Assembly (NCBI GenBank): GCA_916700875.1
Contig: CAKAKS010000062.1
Span: 10,242,373-10,306,372 of the forward strand
Reading direction: 5' to 3'
DNA: 64,000 bases
Origin: Sebastes aleutianus
Lineage: Eukaryota > Chordata > Actinopteri > Perciformes > Sebastidae
The first letter of the stretch is position 1. Each line of letters opens with the position of its first letter. The notes beneath the pieces were generated by a model. That model was given only the letters and a program-made list of their open reading frames with translations. It did no database searches and had not been told where the DNA came from. Positions 49,682 to 61,845 of this stretch are shown piece after piece. The position numbers and the translations under genes are program-made.

Positions 49682-50199
49682 TTAAAGTTGAAGATAGGGT
49701 CAACGATGTTGGAAAGCTAGCATCATTTGAAAGTAGCATGGCCTCAGGAGCTCCGTCTAAACCCCCCCCCCCCCCTCCTCAGGGCTCCTTCCAAGGCAAC
49801 GCCCCAACACACACATGCACGAGCATCACCGCATCGGAACTACTTCACAGACACAGAGCGGAGAGAGGACCTCAACTCAACAACGCTACCTCATGACAAG
49901 TAACCGCGGCAGTGCTGCTTTTGGATGAGTTTTCTCTTCCATTCTCCAGTAAACTTGTGGCGGCGACGCGCTTTGAGTTCAGGCTGGTGCACGCCAAGGG
50001 TAGAGTACGAGCAGGGAGGCAGGGAGGCATCTGATTGGTTCTTTTCAAGAGGACCGCAAGGCAGTGATTGGTAGACAGCTCTTTTCCGGTCCATTTTTCA
50101 GAGCTCATAAGTAATGGATCGTTGTCAGGGTGTAAAGACCATTTCAACCAATATAACAAATAGTGTATACTGGATAACATCGTCAACACTTACTTTAAG
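49682..50199. mobile_element. TIR element inserted in VLIG copy B intron 1
   Basis: Ends TTAAAGTTGAAGATAGGGTC followed by AACGATGTT, and AACATCGTCAACACTTACTTTAA, which are imperfect inverted repeats. It is about 520 bp and noncoding, and contains a poly-C run at about 49769-49781. It is absent from the equivalent part of copy A (29740-30050), so it inserted in B, or was lost from A, after duplication. Confidence 0.6.
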
Positions 50200-50249
50200 G
50201 TTTTAAGGTTTTAGGGGGTGTGTGTGTGTGCGTGTGCGGGTGTGTGTGT

Positions 50250-50286
<37 letters not shown>

Positions 50287-50501
50287 CAAGCACTCTTAAG
50301 AAGCAAGTCAGAGCAGCAAAGACTTATTGAGAAATATCACTATATCAAACTGAAGTTGTTATAAAAACTCTACATGCTCAGATTTTAAGTATTGACACAA
50401 AACAGTACATAGTTTAAACTCACCTTTTGTTCCGTGTCTCTTGAGCTCTGCCTGGTCTGTGTGGATGAGGCTGCTTTGACAGAAAGTCTTCCTGTCCTCA
50501 C

Positions 50502-50509
50502 TATATATA
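50502..50509 (-). promoter_or_regulatory. TATA box of VLIG copy B
   Basis: TATATATA region upstream of the noncoding exon (donor at 50424/50423). Compared with copy A, about 16 nt (ACAGAAAGTCTTCCTG) separate it further from the exon. Confidence 0.5.
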
Positions 50510-50629
50510 CAGTATAGAGAACTGATTCTGGGTCTGCCCCTCACAAACCCCTCCCACCTGCTCTTAACACATCTGATGTGGTGTGATAGGGCTACGGAGC
50601 TGAGAAACTGACATGTAAATCAGTGATGA

Positions 50630-50647
50630 GAAACGTGCAAGTGAAAG
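50630..50647 (+). promoter_or_regulatory. Decayed ISRE upstream of VLIG copy B
   Basis: GAAACGTGCAAGTGAAAG takes the place of GAAACTTGAAAGTGAAAG in copy A. The middle GAAA half-site is now CAAG, so the GAAANNGAAA spacing is lost. The neighbouring GAS-like site at 50689-50697 is kept. Confidence 0.55.
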
Positions 50648-50848
50648 TAAGACTGCCTCAACTCATGATTTACCCGAAACCACGTGACTTCAGGGAAAGT
50701 GGTGTATAGGTTCATGGCGGAAACAGTCAAAGCAGAAATAACTGTCAACTCTGAACACAACTAAATGTAGTAGCCTCTCTAACAATGTATGTTTATTCAC
50801 AGCTCTATGGAGCTGAGAAACTCTGCATGCACATTACATGTAAATCAG

Positions 50849-50905
50849 CAGTGGTGGAATGTAACTAAGTACATGTCATTTTCTCAAGTACTGTACTGTA
50901 AAATA
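50849..50905. mobile_element. Truncated hAT-like transposon end
   Basis: CAGTGGTGGAATGTAACTAAG directly follows TAAATCAG, the same insertion site as at 30670. It is cut short after about 57 bp, where an L1/Tx1-like fragment begins. Confidence 0.65.
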
Positions 50906-52618
50906 TATTTTTGATAATACCAGTTTGGTCAGAAGATATACTTTAAACTTTAAACTTAAACCTTATGACATTTTGTCATATACATACAGCTACATACATG
51001 AAATTTGACCTCTGGATTTAACCCATCCTAAGCATTTAGGAGCAGTGAGCTGCTGTAAAGCACCCAGGGAGCAACTTGGGGTTTAGTGTCTCACTCAAGG
51101 ACACTTCGACAATAATATAATATAATATAATATCAGGCAGTATAGTTTCTAAATGAAGGGAGAGAATCTTCACATCCACATTTAAGAGTGAAATTGGACG
51201 ATAAGAACTACAGCAATATGGATCTTTTTCTTTCTTAAGTAATAAAGAGATCTGGGCTTCACGCTGTTTTGTTCTGGTTCAACAATAGCGTGGACTCAAA
51301 TGCAGACACAAACACTAGTCTTTTAAAGGTGTAACAAAGATCATTTATTACACAAATATTAAAAGGTACTGTGAACAGGGCTGGGGTTCCTGGAGGTCCA
51401 AAGCGTGGCAGTAATAATGTCAATACTTATTTCACGGAACAGGGGGCACGGGGAGGGGGTGTCCAGGAATCCTTCCAGAGAAACAGATGAATCCACTTGA
51501 GCTCCGAGAGGAGGAATGGCGTCGGAGAGTGAACAGGTAGGTAAGTAACTAAGGTAAGGATCCAGGTCGAGGAGGAGCAGCGTGTAGGAGTGAGCAGGCA
51601 GGTTGGAACCAGGAAGCAGAGACAGCTGGCAGGTGAACAAACCTGAACAAAGAACAAAGCAAGGTGAGTCCAAAAATCCAAAAACGAACATAAGCAAAGT
51701 CAAGAAGAAAATATACTAAGAGAGCCTGGATATGTCTTGTACCACTGAGGGCGACGGAACGATCTGGCGATGACTGGCAGGAAGACCGGGGTTGATATGC
51801 TGCAGGTGTGAGTCATGGTAGGTTAATTGCTGTCAGCTGCTCCAGCAGTGCCGCCCAGGAGAAGGAGGAAGGCCACACCTCCCAACACACTGACTAGACT
51901 AGACAAACAGGGAAAAACACACAGGAGACAAAAGGGCAGGGAAACAGAGGAAACACAAGGAAAACTAGACTGCCAAGGTGATATCATGACACACGCAATG
52001 TTTGTGGAAGGATTCCAGTCTCAAGCGATTCATGATACAAACTTAAAAAGACGCCGTTTTACATTTACAGAAAGCTTTTTATGGAGTTCGATGGGAAAAC
52101 CGTCTTTACCGGGGCTTTATCCACTCTGCATACCTATGATTGCTTTGTTGATCTCCTCTTATGTATTGGGCTGTCCAAGATTTCCACTTTGTCAATAGCA
52201 CTGACCTTAGGTGCAGGAACATTTTTTTAAAAACCCATGGAGATCTTCAGGGTTAAAACTTTCTTCAGAGGAATAAAGTGAAATGTAAAATGCCTGATTT
52301 ATTTCTTGAGGGTCACGAGTGAGTCCATTACTGACATTAATTTCTGAGATTAATGGAGATACAGAGGACTTGGTGAACCAGAGCATACTGGGTTTGTCAC
52401 CATACTCATAACAAGCGTGTCTAGAGTTCAAAAGCATCTCGTCAGCTATAACTGTAGAGAGATTATCATATTCAGTTTGAAGGAAGAGTCTCACTTGATA
52501 TAGTTTAGCAGAGGGATAAGTCTACCTAAATATGAAAAACGATTAGTGATAATTGTTAAAATTGACAACCCCTTTTTTTCTTTCATAAGATGCATAGAAA
52601 ATTATTTGTCCTTTAAGA
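50906..52618 (-). mobile_element. L1/Tx1-type LINE fragment interrupted by two insertions
   Basis: Matches 34770-35570 in S1, including the minus-strand reading FLQTEYDNLSTVIADEMLL and LISEINVSNGLTRDPQEINQ at 52207-52494. It is interrupted by a short dispersed repeat at about 50937-51130 and by a solo LTR at 51265-51991. Inactive. Confidence 0.75.
51265..51991. mobile_element. Solo LTR of an LTR retrotransposon
   Basis: A 727-bp insertion, relative to 34930 in S1, begins TG and ends CA (TGTTTTGTTC...ATCATGACA). It is flanked by a 5-bp direct duplication CACGC (51260-51264 and 51992-51996). TG...CA ends with a 5-bp target duplication are the mark of an LTR; no internal retroviral coding region remains. 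Confidence 0.7.
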
Positions 52619-53235
52619 TATACACCAATCAGCCATAACATTATGACCACCTGCCTAATATTGAATAGGTCCCCCTTTTGCCGCCAAAACAGCCCTGACC
52701 CGTGGAGGCATGGACTTCACTAGACCTCTGAAGGTATGCTGTGGTATCTGGCAGCCGTCAGTAGCAGATCCTTTAAGTCCTGTAAGTTGCGAGGTGGGGC
52801 CTCTATGGATCGGACTTGTTTGTCCAGCACATCCCACAGATGCTCGATTGGATTGAGATCTGGAGAATTTGGAGGCCAAGTCAAAACCTCGAACTCCATC
52901 CATCCACGTGATGTAAAAGAAACCGTGATTCATCAGACCAGGCCACCTTCTTCAATTGCTCCGGGGTCCAGTTCTGATGCTCATGTGCCCATTGTAGGCG
53001 CTTTTGCCGGTGGACACGGGTCAGCATGGGCACCCTGACCGGTCTGCGGCTACGCAGCCCCATAAGCAAAAAACTGCGATGCACTGCGTGTTCTGACACC
53101 CTTCTACGGGAGCTGCCGTCTAGAGATTTTGACGTCATTTGGAGCCAGAGTCTGCGCACTTGTGATCGTGGGGGGCTGGAGCTGCAGTATCGAGGTCCCG
53201 CCCACACATGCCCGAGCCAATCACGAGCCAAGCAG
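52619..53235 (-). mobile_element. Tc1/mariner transposase remnant
   Basis: Minus-strand frames give HRSFLLMGLRSRRPVRVPML, HRQKRLQWAHEHQNWTPEQ and SDESRFLLHHVDG, the middle of a Tc1-like transposase. After an internal loss comes CQIPQHTFRGLVKSMPPRVR with VLAAKGGPIQY, its C terminus. The outer end near 52622 reads ACCAATCAGCCATAACATTA, a familiar end of this family. The N terminus and part of the catalytic core are missing. Confidence 0.85.
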
Positions 53236-53946
53236 GGCTACAAATTGACACATGTTCTATTACACAGACTGGTGACGGTTATGGAAGGTTAAAGTTACAT
53301 CTCCTCTCTCGTACAATTCCCGAGCCTCCGACTCCGCAACTACTTCACTCATAGCAGCTGTCAATCAAAGCTGTCAATCATTATGTCTCACCCCCCTTTT
53401 ATAGCATCAAATAACTAATTAAAACCAAACTTATCAGAAAAATGAACACTTGAACATCAGCGTGATAAGAACTACCTAAAATGACAGAAGCTATCTTTGG
53501 GAAAAATGTATTTGATGTGTACTTTGACTTTTATAGTTTGGCCCATGTCCTATCTGCTAACATAGAGGGGGCGGGATTTATGACCTATACTGCAGCCAGC
53601 CACCAGGGGGCGATCCAGATGTTTTAGCTCCACTTTTGGGGAGCCGTCATGTCGTTCGTCTTTATATACAGTCTATGATCTTCACCTTGAATCATGCTGT
53701 ACTTCTACCAATCCTGGAGCGCTTATATCAAAGTCATGTGACTGACCTCAAGAGGCTTGGCTCACTGTCTTTAGTTAATCTTTTTTTGCACCTCCAATTA
53801 AAATGATACATTCTACTTATTAGTTACGAAGTAATCTTTCTTACCTCATGACCACCTGAATGATAATTAACCTTTCTGTGCCCCCACAAGTGAAGTGGTA
53901 CTGTACATGGTCTCATGCCAAAACAAAGTAGACTATTTACACAATT
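53236..53946. other. Noncoding interspersed-repeat sequence
   Basis: No gene. The stretch at about 53555-53690 (ending TATATACAGTCTATGATC) has the look of a dispersed fish repeat. The rest is unassigned. Confidence 0.4.
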
Positions 53947-54683
53947 TAAAAGAGTAACTTTGGTATTTTTCAACCCTGTTTTCCCATGTTTTTGTGTCTA
54001 ACTGACTTATAGGGACAACAATTTCTGAAATTGGTCCAGTATTGAGGAAGAGCGCTGTAGATGGCAGCTGCTCACAAGCTGCAATGTGATTCTACTGGGG
54101 CAAGCTGGCATCGTCATTTACATCCACTAAAAGTGCTTGTTTTTGCCATGACAGGCTCTGATTGTTATTATAAGTGTCTGACATTATGGAAAGAGTCAAG
54201 GAGAAGTCTCGTTCTGACATCTGGCGAGGTGACAAATAGTGGAATACATCCATGGTGGAAACGCAAGTGCCAGCCAGGCAGAGTTTGTTGTGTTGGAGTG
54301 CAGAAAGCGTAGCTTAGTATTATCTAAAAGCTGCCGCCCGTATTTATTTGAGCCAGAGTATACGGATATTCAAATTTCACAACGAGACTTCTCCTTGAGT
54401 GGGACTTGGACACAATAACAAACAAACCGGATCAAGTGAAAGGTGAGAAAAATTATTTATTTCTCTGTAGGGTCCTTTCCATAATGTTGTCAGACACTTT
54501 AGTTTATTAATTAGTTAGTTTAATTTATACATTTTAGTGGACGTAACGTTACATTAATAACTTGTTTCGCGGCTGCCAGTTACAGCGTTTGAAAGAAAAA
54601 AGTTGTTGTCCCCATTTGTCACTTTGACACAAAAACATGGAAAAATAGGTTCCAGGTTGAAAAACACCAAAGTTACCCTTTAA
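53947..54683. mobile_element. Nonautonomous DNA transposon with about 45-50-bp inverted ends
   Basis: The left end TTTGGTATTTTTCAACC...CATGTTTTTGTGTC (53957-54000) pairs with the right end GACACAAAAACATGG...GGTTGAAAAACACCAAAG (54626-54672). It is about 735 bp in all, with no transposase. Confidence 0.75.
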
Positions 54684-55540
54684 CAGCTGTTTGAGGGACT
54701 TTAATGTAGATTTAACTTTTTTTTTCTTTAAAAAAAAAATAGCAGACATTTCGGAGCAGGCCTTTATTACATCAGCCATATCATTTTTGATAAAAAAAAA
54801 AAAAAAAACTGATAAAAGCTTGATAAACAGTACTATATACATGTTACAGGTGCAGTGATCACATAGACTTCAGAGGAATATCAGCTGTAATTGTACAACT
54901 ATCTTAGGTTTTATCACACCATTATTCCTGATTACAGTTCATTTATTCACAATTATCACGGTGGTTATAAATCTTTGTTCATCAAATATCAGGTTCAGCT
55001 TGACACTTCGGACCTTTGAACCTGAACATCTGTATTTATGTAAAATATATTTTGCTGTTGAACATCATGATTATGTAGTGAGTGATTATGTACAGTGTAT
55101 ATACAGTATATTCAGTCAACTGTTGTGAGTATGATTAATGCAGGTGGGATATATTTCACTGACTTTTAAATCTTTGTTAAAACTAAAAAGTCATTATTAA
55201 TAGTTTGTGTTGAAAATAATCCATTTTGTGGTGTTAAACTCACTCAATGACTTCTATCTTTAGAGTAGTTTAAATAATCTATAAAATCATCCAGGGTCAA
55301 GATCAGCATCAAGCATCCATCCTGCAGAAACTGAATACAGAACGGGATCTGGTAGTTAGTCAATGACGCCCTCATGTGGCTGCATGTTAGAAGAGGAGGA
55401 ATGTTTCTGTGGAGGAACAACAGAATATCACACTGTTCAGCCTCTCTGGCTTGAACCCAGAACTCAGGTCACTGGACGGTTTCTGCGGTTTTATTGGATC
55501 AATGAAGTCACTGCTTTTTTTTCAGAAAGACTTTCAGCAT
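54684..55540 (-). other. Probable 3' UTR of the cdc42ep1-like gene
   Basis: No coding exon. On the minus strand an AATAAA signal occurs at 54947-54942, about 590 nt after the stop codon, a plausible end of the transcript. Nearer 54684 the sequence is A- and T-run rich. Confidence 0.4.
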
Positions 55541-56181
55541 CTAGACTTTGATCTCTTCCTCCTCTTCAGAAAAGGCACACGGTGTTTTACGGCTTTGGGA
55601 AAAAGCAGGCGAGGTGGTGTCGTTGCTCATCCTCCTTCCCTGTGTAAAGGACCCGCCACCGTAATGGCGAGACAGCACGTCAGCTGCCCTCTGGAACCTT
55701 TCTGCCTCAATCGCAGGCTCGGCTCTCAGAGGAGACCCAGTGCACTCATCCGGCGTCCTCAGTGACCTCCTCTCCTCCTCTTGCTCTGCCCAGTTGGAGC
55801 TACCAGAGCGCCCCCTCTTGTTCATGTTCCTGCTGAATGACCCACTACCCATGGAAGGGTTGGGTGAAGTCGCCCCAGGGCTCTGCACAGGCGTCTCTGT
55901 TAGTGAGCTGTCGTCCTCTTCTTCCTCTTCCTCTCCTTCTTCTTCCTCACCTGCTGCCTGGCTGTGATTGGACATCTGGAGGCAGCTGGGGTTGTCAATC
56001 AAGTTCAGTACCTCAGTCATAAGGGAGGGGCCAAGGTCTACAGTGAACGAGGTGAGGGAGTCTGAACGTGTCAGCATGAAGTCACCGCTGTCTGGTAGAG
56101 ACCCTTTCCGGACGTCTCCATCCTGAAACTGTCTGTCAAGGCGAGAGAGGCGGGGCAGAGTGACAAATCCTGACTGCAGAC
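55541..56181 (-). CDS. cdc42ep1: Cdc42 effector (CDC42EP/BORG family), last coding exon, 5' part outside
   Basis: An exon of about 213 codons that opens at a splice acceptor (TTTGCAG before 56181). It reads LQSGFVTLPRLSRLDRQ, then RKGSLPDSGDF, then RSDSLTSFTVDLGPSLMTEV, then an acidic stretch (EEEEGEEEEEEDD), then FQRAADVLSRHYGGGSF, and ends EEEEEIKV. The SDSLTSF-DLGPS-EV block and the acidic end match what I know of CDC42EP proteins, which bind active Cdc42 through an N-terminal CRIB motif and organise actin and septins. The CRIB part is not in this exon or anywhere recognisable up to 64000. The cdc42ep1 assignment rests on its closeness to galectin-2 and PICK1, as in human. If the missing 5' exon lies beyond the window, VLIG copy C and spacer S2 are inside its intron. 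Confidence 0.7.
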
Positions 56182-56406
56182 CTGCAAACAGACAGAAGAG
56201 GAAAACACACTGAAGTCACTGAAATGATCTGAACTAATAACAACATAAATAAAACATCTAGAGACATTCTTAACCTTGAACCAGAATAATCTCAATGTAA
56301 GTATGTTACAAAGAATTTCTAAGTGCATAGTTGGATATTGGAGTGAAGTCATTGAATTTGCTCTATGGAGCTGAGAAACTCTGCATGCACATTACATGTA
56401 AATCAG

Positions 56407-56903
56407 AAGTGGTGTCAATGCCATTTACTCAAGTAGTGTACTTAAGTACAAGTTTGAAGTACTTGTACTTTACTTGAGTATTTCCATTTTATGTAACTTT
56501 ATACTTTTACTCCACTACATCTCAGAAGCAAATATTTTACTTTTTACTCTACTACACTTATTTGACAGTATTAATTACATTTTATTAAATACTATGAAGA
56601 TTCAGATTCTCAATACAAATAATAAACCAGCTAATACATTTTGATGTATTATTGAGTAATTATTAAGTATATAAAGTAGCTCCACATTTACCAGCTGCAA
56701 CATTAAAGTATCAATAAATACAATCCAATAATATAATATATATTATTCTGCATGATGAGGACTTTTACTTTCGGTACTTTAAGTATATTTTGATGCTAAT
56801 ACTTTTGTACTTTTACTTAAGTAACATTTAGAATGCAGGACTTTTACCTGTAACTGAGTATTTTTATGCTGTGGTAAAGATCGGAGTACTTCTTCCACCA
56901 CTG
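56407..56903. mobile_element. Nonautonomous hAT-like transposon (S2 copy)
   Basis: A near-identical copy of the element at 30670-31166, with the same flanks (TAAATCAG at 56399-56406, TCAATCAG at 56904-56911). It was therefore duplicated with the surrounding block, not inserted independently. Confidence 0.75.
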
Positions 56904-56997
56904 TCAATCAGTGATGACAAGAGTAAAAGTGAAAGTAAGACAGCTACATCAGTATAATTAGTTTTGTGATTACTGATTTAGCTGCCTTACTTTGTGT

Positions 56998-57008
56998 GAA
57001 AGTGAAAG
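56998..57008 (+). promoter_or_regulatory. Distal ISRE-like site in S2
   Basis: GAAAGTGAAAG, the duplicate of 31261-31271. Confidence 0.35.
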
Positions 57009-58429
57009 CAAGAGAGCTCTATTTCCCCTAAACCTTGTGACTTGGAGGAAAACAACAATGACCATTAGAGGTCACTCTACTCAAACACTGCCAAGCACAT
57101 ACTGCTGTCAACGCTGAACACTTGTTATTTGCAGAGCAAGAGCTACAACAACAGTTCATGTTTTGTTTTTTTAGAAAGGCATAAAGTATTTACCAAAGTT
57201 AGTCCAAAAAAGGACAGAGACATTGATTCAGTCTCAAGTTTTCGGTTTTAATTTAAACTGCTCCTGATGATAGTTTTTTTTTCAAAAACAAAAAGACAAC
57301 AACAAATAATGACTGTAATAAATAAAAAAAATATATATAAAAAAATATAAATAAAAATAAATAAACAAAAAAAAAAACAGAAATGGTTGTAAAATAACTT
57401 TGTGTACACAAAGAAATGGTGGTTAAAGTTGTATTCAATAAAGACTCATAATAACAAGGTTAAGCTGGGCTCAGACTACAGGAGTTTCAAGCTTCTCCTG
57501 TAGTCTGAATAATGATTCTTACATCCCACAGGAGATGTAAGACAAGGGGAGTAAAGAAGGATGGTTTAGTCAGTTTGAGGAGCACTGGACAGCTGGAGGC
57601 AATACAATCTGCCTCTGCTTTTGAGAGGGAAAGTGTAGGAGACGAGACACCAAAAATAGCCAGCAGGGGGCATGAATGAACTGTTCTACCGAGACAGGAG
57701 AATTTGCTGCATGACCAGAACATGTGAGCATGACTGGCTGGCTGGTTGGGGTTGATTTGCAGCAGTTGCATGCAGAGCTCACCTCAGGAAACAGTTTTGA
57801 CAGTTTTTGATTTGTCCAGTGACTACAGTGTAGTATTTTATATTGCATAAAACATTGTTGGATGCAAATAGAATAAGTGTGGACTCTTTCTAAAATACGG
57901 TATACAGATTTGCATTCATTTAGCTCCTTTCTAGTCTTCCGACCACTCAAAGCGCTTTACACTACATGTCAGCATTCACCCATTCACACACACATTCATA
58001 CACTGATGCCAGAGGCTGCCATGCAAGGTGCCAACCTGCCCATCAGGATCTAATCTGAATAAAGTAGAATGCTAAAGACTATCTGAAATGTTTCCCAGTC
58101 AGCTTTAAAAGACATAAGACTGAAATGTAGCTTCTGTATAGGCTTATTACATATGATAGAAATTATGCCTTTAAGAGATGAAGTGTGCTCTAAAATACAA
58201 TCACAGAGGGTACAGCAGGGACCTGAAGGAGCATTTTGTGCACAAATTCTCAAATTTGTAAGTAGCGAAAGAAATAGTTTTTAGATCATTTAAATTTTTC
58301 ACAGAGATCGCAAAATAAAAAAAAATCCATCGAAATGGAGATGGGATGAAATAATACTGCTTCATTTATTTTAAAATGATTTGAGAATGAAAATTGGGAT
58401 ACACTGAAATTATATCATTGTGTCTTCTG

Positions 58430-59769
58430 TTAATGGAAAACTTGATCCCCTGCAAATTGCTTATCAGCCAGACAAAGGCGTGGAGGATGCTAAACGTCTT
58501 AAACTGGACACTGTATAAGCTCCTAGAAAAACCTGGAGCTCATGCAGGACTTTTGTTCGCAGACTTTTCCTCTGCTTTTAACAAAATGCAGCCTCACATC
58601 TTGATTGAGAGACTTGCCTCTTATTTTAATCTCCCAGACCGGCTTCTCATGCTGATTCTAAATGTTCTTACTGTGAAGGTCCAGCAGGTTTTCGTGAATG
58701 GACAAATGTCCAAAATATCCGTATAAAACACAGGTTCACCTCAGGGTTGTGTGTTGTCACCCCTCCTATTTATCATGTACACCGACGGCTGCAGGTCTTC
58801 TCAGGAGAACAGGCTTCTTGTTAAGTTTTCTGATGACACTGTCCTCTTATCTTTACTTCAAGGCTCAGAGTCTGATCATGGTCCTGCATTACCTGAGATT
58901 GTTAAATGGTGCGATGATAATTATCTTCACCTCAATGTTTCCACAACAAAGGAAATGATCATTGACTTCAGACACGATACGGAACACAAAGTTAGTCTCA
59001 TACACGGTGAAGATGTTCAGATTGAGGAGTCGTATAAATACCTTGGAACTGTGTTTGATTGTAAACTTAGGCTTCATATTAATACGGAGTCTATCGTCAA
59101 ACGAGGTCAACAGAAACTCTATTTGTTGAGGAAGCTGAACTCTTTTAATGTCAGTGAGAGGATCTTAAGTAACTTTTATTGTTCTTTTATCGAAAGTCTT
59201 TTAACCTTTTCTTTTATTTGTTGGTTCAGTGGCTTAACCATTAAGGACAAGAACAGCCTGTAAAGCATTGTTAAGGTTTGCTCCAAGATTACTGGAGTCC
59301 AACAAAGAGACCTGTGTTCCCTCTGGGAGAATCAGGTGGTAAAGAAGGCAAAGAATATTATCAGCCAACCTCTTCATGTTCTGTCTCATGACTTCTCATT
59401 GATGCCTTCAGGCCGCCGTTATCAGGCACCTCTGAGGAGAACTAACCGTTACTTCAACTCTTTTATTCCTTCTGCTATCAGGTTATTAAACTCAGACGGT
59501 AGTCATTTCATGTGAGACTTTTAATGGCAGTTCCCTTACATGATAAATCATGTAACAATTTCTATTATCTATTTGTTTTCTCTTTTTATCCATTTTATTA
59601 TTCTATTGTATTAACTTATCTGCTGTCCTTCACTGACCTCTCTTTGTCAGTTTTATTGATGTGTGCTTCACATAACCTTTTGGATGTTGTCCGTGTGTTT
59701 ATGATGGGTAAGCTGTAAATTAATTGCCCTTCTTGGGATCAATAAAAATGTCTGAATCTGAATCTGAAT
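58430..59769 (+). mobile_element. L2/CR1-type LINE reverse-transcriptase remnant (S2 copy)
   Basis: Duplicate of 32690-34016. Here the frame from MLSPLLFIMYTDG through FSDDTVLLSLL to IKDKNSL is continuous for 170 codons because it has three more bases near 58823 than S1. The stop before TGSPQG is kept. The TCTGAA tail is one unit shorter. Inactive. Confidence 0.8.
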
Positions 59770-59771
59770 AG

Positions 59772-60046
59772 ATAAGTACATTTCAGGAGGATATTCATCT
59801 GTATGGAATTAATACGACCTGCAACTGACAGTGGTAGGCCTAATGACATCCAGCAGTTTAGACTGCACTTCACCTGGTCCATAAGAGTAAGAGAGTTAGC
59901 TGCAAAGAGATTATAACATTTATTAGTTACATTAATGCCTAGTAAGTAAATAGGTGAGTCATTTTTAGAGGAAGTGAGGCAAAGGGATATTTACGCGCTG
60001 CCTCATTGATCGGAAATAATTCACTTTTCTGCAAATTTAGTTTATA
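59772..60046 (-). mobile_element. L1/Tx1-type LINE fragment (S2 copy, cut short)
   Basis: Matches 34016-34288 of S1 and then jumps directly to the sequence that follows 35966 in S1, leaving only the 3' end of the LINE piece. Confidence 0.7.
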
Positions 60047-61845
60047 TAGCTTGTCGGGACGGAGGCTAAATAAAGCTGCAAATTTAGGCTGAATTTTGGC
60101 AAGGGAAAACTGGCGTGGCCATTTTTAAAGGGGTCCCTTGACCTCTGACCTCAAGATATCTGAAGGAAAATGGATTCTAATGGTACCCACGAGTCTCCCC
60201 TTTACAGACATGCCATGATTATGCTAATACCATTCAGTTTTCATCATAATGTTCTAAGCCCTTAGAAACTTTCAGAATTGATTTGAATCAATTAATTAAT
60301 TAATGTTTATTTCTGATTTATGACTAGCACAACTTGACACACAGTGCTGAGCTGCATCTCAAATTAATCTTCATTTATCCTTCTTTCAGATGATGACAAC
60401 CACTTCTATGTGACATCTACTGCTGACCTGCTATCTCCCCCTAAACACCCCCTACCCTTACCCTGATATTCTTACCCTAACCCTTACCGATCTCACTCCT
60501 CATGCCTAAGCCTAACCAACCCAACCACTGAAGGCATCGAGTACTAGCAAGATTGTCTGTCTGTTATCAGATATTGTTAGCGTGATATCTAAATCTATCT
60601 AGAGCCTAATTTGGATGGGAAAAAATTCATAGGTGCTGAGGGAACATAGGCCTGACCCCCAGTGGTTCCAGACCAATCATAGCTTACCATCTTCTTTCCT
60701 CTGTTTTACAAAGGAGCTCTATTTCCCCTAAACCTTGTGACTTGGAGGAAAACAACAATTGTTCCCCCTTGCAGCACCAACAGCATCATTCTTCCTTTGC
60801 TTAGCCATATTTACAGTCATGCATGGAGGAGCCTCTGTGCTCCTATTGGTCAACATTAACGTGAATGTGAAAGGATATTAAAATTAAAAAAGGATGAATT
60901 GACTATGAATAGAACTAACATGAACTTTTGATCACAGGACTAAGACTAAATCTAAAAATACTTGACAAAATTAACATTATTTGTGATTTTGGGTTACGTA
61001 AATAAAATGCACTTGATTTAGTATGTGGCAGATCTTAGACATATTTTGAGATTGGGTCAAGAGAACATCTGGTCTTCTCATAATGCTCATTAATGACAGA
61101 CGAGGCATAAACTCCATTGACTGATTTATTACAGAAAAAGAAAATATCCATAAAGACAGATATTTCTGTTAGTAATTATGAATATCAATATACTGTAGCA
61201 ATGACAAGAGTCTAATAAATCAAACAACAAAAACAATTCCAATATTGGCAGTAGTAAAAAGTAACTGTAATAAGATCATTTAAAAAGAGATAATATAAGT
61301 AATAAGTATAAAAATTGCTGAATACTCCAAGAAATTCAGAAAGATAAAGCATTGTTCATCAAATTCTTGAAGAAAAAAAACATACAAAATAGTACGATGA
61401 AAATGTTTTTGTAAAAATAATTTTCAGATGAGTTGCACAACAAATATCTAAATGGTTAACAATAAAAAAATCCATTCTTTCTTTTTTACATAATGTCAAT
61501 TTCTCACAACTCTTTCTCTTTTCGTGTAACTCAACAAGTCTCAAAGTTTCATGCATTTTCATATTCAACACTCAAAAGATTGTTTACAAAAAAATACAAT
61601 TACAGAGATATTTATAAACAACTTTAATCAAAACTACAAAACTTGTGTTGCCTGTTATGATGTATTTTAATGAGATCTGTATTATAGAAAAAAAAAGTGA
61701 AAATTAAAATTACAACCAATTATGGTTGCCATTTCTTATTTCGAATGAATTAAACTATGTACACGTCTGTCAACATGCCTCAGCTTAACATCCTACACAT
61801 TGGGCTTCTGTTACTTTGAGTAGAGCTTGGTTGTTTCTGGTTCAC

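Larger units (their letters stand above)
56360..61845. repeat. Spacer S2, duplicate of spacer S1 (30621-38681)
   Basis: Collinear and highly similar to 30621-38681: hAT-like element, ISRE-like block, 13-bp inverted repeat, L2-type RT remnant, start of the L1/Tx1 remnant and VLIG 3' flank. It lacks about 1.69 kb (34289-35975 of S1) and about 0.7 kb of the VLIG 3' flank. The duplicate begins abruptly at about 56360, inside the intron next to the cdc42ep1-like exon. Confidence 0.85.
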
